Virus record (IMG/VR): IMGVR_UViG_3300044712_001865
Span: 1 to 63,523 of that record
Length of the DNA: 63,523 nucleotides
Reading direction: 5' to 3' (one strand)
Origin: a virus
How positions within the stretch are numbered: the first letter of the stretch is position 1; each line of letters starts with the position of its first letter. Positions 60,805-63,523 of this stretch are shown here, in pieces. Made by a program: the position numbers and the translations under genes. The notes beneath the pieces are model-generated. The model had not been told where the DNA came from. It saw only the letters and a list, made by a program, of their open reading frames with translations, and searched no databases.

Positions 60805-61732
60805 TTAATAATTGAAAATACTTTAAATAATCTTGATTATATAGAAAATGACCTAAACGATTACAATCTAAGTGAGCTTCTATAATATGCGGTTTATTTT
60901 TTACCAAACATATATCAACATTCCAAATTTTATTTGGAACTTTTTTATAATATTTATCTTTTAAATAATTGCAATAATTTTCTATTATTTTATAAGATTG
61001 TTTATTATGTATTGAAAATTCTGTATAATCAATTCTCTCTGATATAGAATGAATTTTATTTCCAACAAAAATACATCTAAATTCATTTTTATAATTAAAA
61101 TTCTTTATTTCACTTATTATAATTTTATAAGCATCATGTTTAAAATATTTGATAATAGTTTGCAATGCTATTTTATAGTAATCTTTACCTAATTTTTTCT
61201 TAATTATTTCTATAGGTTTGTTTAACAAATTTAAATCTTCTAAAATATAAGAATGCAAGCTATAACTTTTAAATGATTTTAATAAATAATAATCAACTTC
61301 ATCTAAAGAAAATTTAATAGAAAACCCTTTGTCTATTGATTTAATAAATAATTTTTTATGTTTTAATAGATATTTATACAAATCTTTAGTCTCTATTACT
61401 TTAATATATCTATTAATATCTTTTTTAAATATTTCAATCCAGTTTTTATTAGTTTCTTTATTTTTAATATTAAAAATTGATTCAATATTATCATTGCAAT
61501 TGATTTTAAATTCTTTTTTTAATTTAATATGTAGCGGAATGTTATTAACAATACAGTCATTAATTAATTTAATTTTTTCTTTTACAATACATTTTTCAAA
61601 ATCGTCTGCTGAATCTGTTTTATCGTAATTTTCTTTACACCATTTTATTGCATTAAAAGAATCATTATTTAATTCTTTTAACAACAAATCTTCATTTAAA
61701 TCCCTCATAGGATAAATTATGAATCCAAACAT
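60791..61732 (-). CDS. ATP-grasp-like protein (R2K clade-like)
   Basis: A 313-residue protein. The C-terminal half has EFRCIFVGNKIHSISERID, WNVDICLVKNKPHIIEAHLD and a final N-R-L-G-H, matching the E-x-R-x-F-V...W-x-x-D-I...E...N pattern of small ATP-grasp proteins such as R2K clade 3. Such proteins are thought to join amines or amino acids to peptides or proteins. The first half is helical and family-specific. Confidence 0.65.
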   Translation of the reverse strand: MFGFIIYPMRDLNEDLLLKELNNDSFNAIKWCKENYDKTDSADDFEKCIVKEKIKLINDCIVNNIPLHIKLKKEFKINCNDNIESIFNIKNKETNKNWIEIFKKDINRYIKVIETKDLYKYLLKHKKLFIKSIDKGFSIKFSLDEVDYYLLKSFKSYSLHSYILEDLNLLNKPIEIIKKKLGKDYYKIALQTIIKYFKHDAYKIIISEIKNFNYKNEFRCIFVGNKIHSISERIDYTEFSIHNKQSYKIIENYCNYLKDKYYKKVPNKIWNVDICLVKNKPHIIEAHLDCNRLGHFLYNQDYLKYFQLLNEKI

Positions 61733-61761
61733 ATTTTTATTATAAATAAGTTTTCAAAATT

Positions 61762-62307
61762 TCATAAATACTCACAAATTTCTTTTAAGTCGTTTGTTAA
61801 AGTATTTTCTAAATTATCAAAGAATTTTGCCATTTCTTTCGCTTTTGATATATCAAAATATTCAAAATTATCACATAAAGAATATTCAATATCATCTTCT
61901 GTTAATATAACATTACATTCAAAATCAAATATGTTATTACAATATTTAAGTTCAATATGTTTTAAGGTATTTTCTTCTGTCAATAAAGTATTAATGTTAT
62001 AAGCTATAATATTTTTATTTTCATTAATTTTAAGTAATTGTATTTCAAATTCTTCAAGATTATTTTTAGCATAGTCAAATAATCTTTTTTTATAGTCAAT
62101 ATAAAGTGTTTCAATTATATTATTTTTATATTTATTGATTAATTCTTCTTTTTCTTTTTTAATTTTTTTTAATGAATATTCTATTCCATTAAAAACACTA
62201 TTTTTAAAACTCTTTATTCCTTCTTTAACCATACCTTCTATGATTTTTTGTAATTCTTTCTCTCTCTTTTCTAATTCTTGTAATTTAATCTTAATCTCTT
62301 CAACCAT
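61762..62307 (-). CDS. Coiled-coil protein sharing a C-terminal domain with the 5.8-kb gene
   Basis: A 181-residue protein from the ATG at 62307; an earlier TTG at 62313 is rejected. The first half is a long charged coiled coil. The last ~55 residues (TEDDIEYSLCDNFEYFDI, then NLENTLTNDLKEICEYL) are homologous to the protein at 5770-6153. Function is unknown. It leads the leftward operon 62307-60418. Confidence 0.6.
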   Translation of the reverse strand: MVEEIKIKLQELEKREKELQKIIEGMVKEGIKSFKNSVFNGIEYSLKKIKKEKEELINKYKNNIIETLYIDYKKRLFDYAKNNLEEFEIQLLKINENKNIIAYNINTLLTEENTLKHIELKYCNNIFDFECNVILTEDDIEYSLCDNFEYFDISKAKEMAKFFDNLENTLTNDLKEICEYL

Positions 62308-62334
62308 AACCAAAATAATAATAAATAAAACTCT

Positions 62335-62357
62335 AAACTCAATTGATTAAAAGTTTA
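62335..62357. repeat. 23-bp 3'-end element, copy 2
   Basis: Exact copy of 2214-2236, just past the end of the repeat-protein gene and before the leader of the next minus-strand gene. Confidence 0.45.
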
Positions 62358-62363
62358 TAAAGT

Positions 62364-63523
62364 CTAACCTAGAATATCTTTTACAGAAATTAATTTACAA
62401 TCTTGCTTCCATTTATCAGGAACATATTCCAAATTCCAGCTATTATCTTTAACCGCCTCTTGACACATTTCTTTAGTTATAAATTCATTAGGAACATATT
62501 GAAAATTCCAGCTATTATCTTTAACCGCCTCTTGACACATTTCTTTAGTTATAAATTCATTAGGAACATATTGAAAATTCCAGCTATTATCTTTAACCGC
62601 CTGTTGACACATTTCTTTAGTTTTCAATTCATTAGGAACATATTCCAAATTCCAGCTACTATCTTTAACCGCCTGTTGACACATTTCTTTAGTTTTCAAT
62701 TCATTAGGAACATGTTTAAAATTATCGCTATTATTTTTAACCGCCTGTTGGCAAAATTCTTTAGTTATAAATTTATCAGGAACATGTTTAAAATTCCAGC
62801 TACTATCTTTAACCGCCTGTTGACACATTTCTTTAGTTTTCAATTCATTAGGAACATATTGAAAATTATCGCTATTATTTTTAACCGCCTGTTGGCACAT
62901 TTCTTTAGTTTTCAATTCATTAGGAACATATTGAAAATTATCGCTACTATCTTTAACAGCCTGTTGACACATTTCTTTAGTTTTCAATTCATTAGGAACA
63001 TGTTTAAAATTATCGCTATTATTTTTAACCGCCTGTTGGCAAAATTCTTTAGTTTTCAATTCATTAGGAACATATTCCAAATTCCAGCTATTATCTTTAA
63101 CCGCCTCTTGACACATTTCTTTAGTTATAAATTCATTAGGAACATATTGAAAATTCCAGCTATTATCTTTAACCGCCTGTTGACACATTTCTTTAGTTTT
63201 CAATTCATTAGGAACATGTTTAAAATTCCAGCTATTATCTTTAACCGCCTGTTGGCACATTTCTTTAGTTTTCAATTCATTAGGAACATATTGAAAATTC
63301 CAGCTATTATCTTTAACCGCCTGTTGGCACATTTCTTTAGTTTTCAATTCATTAGGAACATGTTTAAAATTCCAGCTATTATCTTTAACCGCCTGTTGGC
63401 ACATTTCTTTAGTTTTCAATTCATTAGGAACATATTGAAAATTATCGCTACTATCTTTAACAGCCTGTTGACACATTTCTTTAGTTTTCAATTCATTAGG
63501 AACATGTTTAAAATTATCGCTAT
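62364..63523 (-). CDS. 24-residue-repeat protein (DUF4116-like), main part, reaching the contig end
   Basis: Fifteen 24-residue units, then a 15-residue end (WKQDCKLISVKDILG). Each unit reads L-K-T-K-E-M-C-Q-Q-A-V-K-D-x-S-W/D-N-F/L-x-Y/H-V-P-N-E with a small set of variants at fixed places. It is continuous with 1-191 across the join (total 407 residues, start at 191). Helical repeats of this kind, related to DUF4116, occur in protist-associated bacteria, giant viruses and phages, and usually bind proteins; no target can be given. The near-identical 72-bp DNA units make it prone to expansion and shuffling. Confidence 0.8.
   Translation of the reverse strand, partial: SDNFKHVPNELKTKEMCQQAVKDSSDNFQYVPNELKTKEMCQQAVKDNSWNFKHVPNELKTKEMCQQAVKDNSWNFQYVPNELKTKEMCQQAVKDNSWNFKHVPNELKTKEMCQQAVKDNSWNFQYVPNEFITKEMCQEAVKDNSWNLEYVPNELKTKEFCQQAVKNNSDNFKHVPNELKTKEMCQQAVKDSSDNFQYVPNELKTKEMCQQAVKNNSDNFQYVPNELKTKEMCQQAVKDSSWNFKHVPDKFITKEFCQQAVKNNSDNFKHVPNELKTKEMCQQAVKDSSWNLEYVPNELKTKEMCQQAVKDNSWNFQYVPNEFITKEMCQEAVKDNSWNFQYVPNEFITKEMCQEAVKDNSWNLEYVPDKWKQDCKLISVKDILG
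62893..63019. repeat. Internal third copy of the 127-bp end sequence
   Basis: Identical to 1-127 and 63397-63523, at 504 bp (seven 72-bp units) from the right-hand copy. It is followed by different bases than the left-end copy, so it marks a branch point in any k=127 assembly graph. Confidence 0.8.
63397..63523. repeat. 127-bp terminal overlap, right copy
   Basis: Identical to 1-127. Removing one copy gives a circle of 63,396 bp with the repeat gene intact across the join. Confidence 0.85.

Noticed and set aside
1-63523. Direct terminal repeats as a biological packaging feature
   Set aside because: The 127-bp length equals a standard assembler k-mer and the sequence is part of a coding repeat array that occurs a third time inside the contig; an assembly overlap explains it better.
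1-63523. tRNA genes, CRISPR arrays, insertion sequences, integrase or recombinase
   Set aside because: No cloverleaf with a TTCGA-type T-loop, no spaced short repeats, and no transposase or integrase motif was seen by eye; the 72-bp array is coding. A tRNAscan-SE run could still find a divergent tRNA.
1-63523. Alternative genetic code (TGA or TAG read through)
   Set aside because: Genes end cleanly at TAA, TGA and TAG with neighbours starting just after, and long genes such as 37261-41670 need no stop reassignment.

Overview
The window is the essentially complete genome of an AT-rich tailed phage with a contractile tail (myovirus morphology). It encodes an HK97-fold head set (portal, MuF-like head protein, S78-type prohead protease, major capsid protein, connectors), a sheath and tube, a tape measure, and a Mu-type baseplate (gp43/44/45/46/47/48-like). 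The host cannot be named. A signal-anchored Rz-like protein overlapping a lipoprotein (an i-spanin/o-spanin pair) implies a Gram-negative host, and the sigma70-like TTGACA/TATAAT boxes imply a bacterial one. TAA, TAG and TGA all behave as stops. No tRNA, integrase, DNA polymerase or CRISPR array was seen.

Bases 1-127 equal bases 63397-63523, so the contig most likely closes into a circle of about 63,396 bp. Closure restores one 407-residue repeat protein across the ends. The same 127-mer also occurs at 62893-63019, exactly 504 bp (7 x 72) away, so the copy number of this repeat array is uncertain.

Layout. About 44.2-63.4 kb plus 0-13.9 kb is the replication, accessory and lysis region. Many short operons there are launched from seven copies of a ~110-140 bp intergenic module with outward-facing TTGACA boxes. 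Its proteins include two DNA methyltransferases, YopX, a NadR/AAA_28-like P-loop protein, DUF262, two beta-clamp-like proteins, GNAT, an SF2 helicase, a replication-initiator-like HTH protein, an HTH_17/GIY-YIG-like fusion, a Sak4-like ATPase, HNH, RtcB, VRR-NUC and ATP-grasp. Three cell-wall hydrolase genes are present (two GH24-like, one GH19), the GH19 one inside a full lysis cassette. 13.97-15.44 kb is the large terminase. 15.7-23.7 kb, mostly minus strand, is baseplate, tape measure and tail chaperones. 23.8-43.4 kb, plus strand, holds portal, head genes, two fibre/chaperone pairs, connectors, sheath, tube, protease, capsid and a 1469-residue fibre.

Regulation. At least ten promoters share TTGACA (or TTGACT)-N19-TATAAT/TATACT, longer than the usual 17-bp spacer. 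Many accessory genes follow a U-rich leader ending in TTTATTTTATG with no Shine-Dalgarno sequence. One module promoter sits just upstream of a 235-nt, GC-richer, closed-ended structured RNA (11051-11285) that I cannot assign to a known class; it is the best candidate for something new. A second, smaller RNA candidate lies antisense downstream of the terminase gene. Two genes appear to need a -1 shift on homopolymers: the tail-chaperone pair (T11) and the larger methyltransferase (A7).
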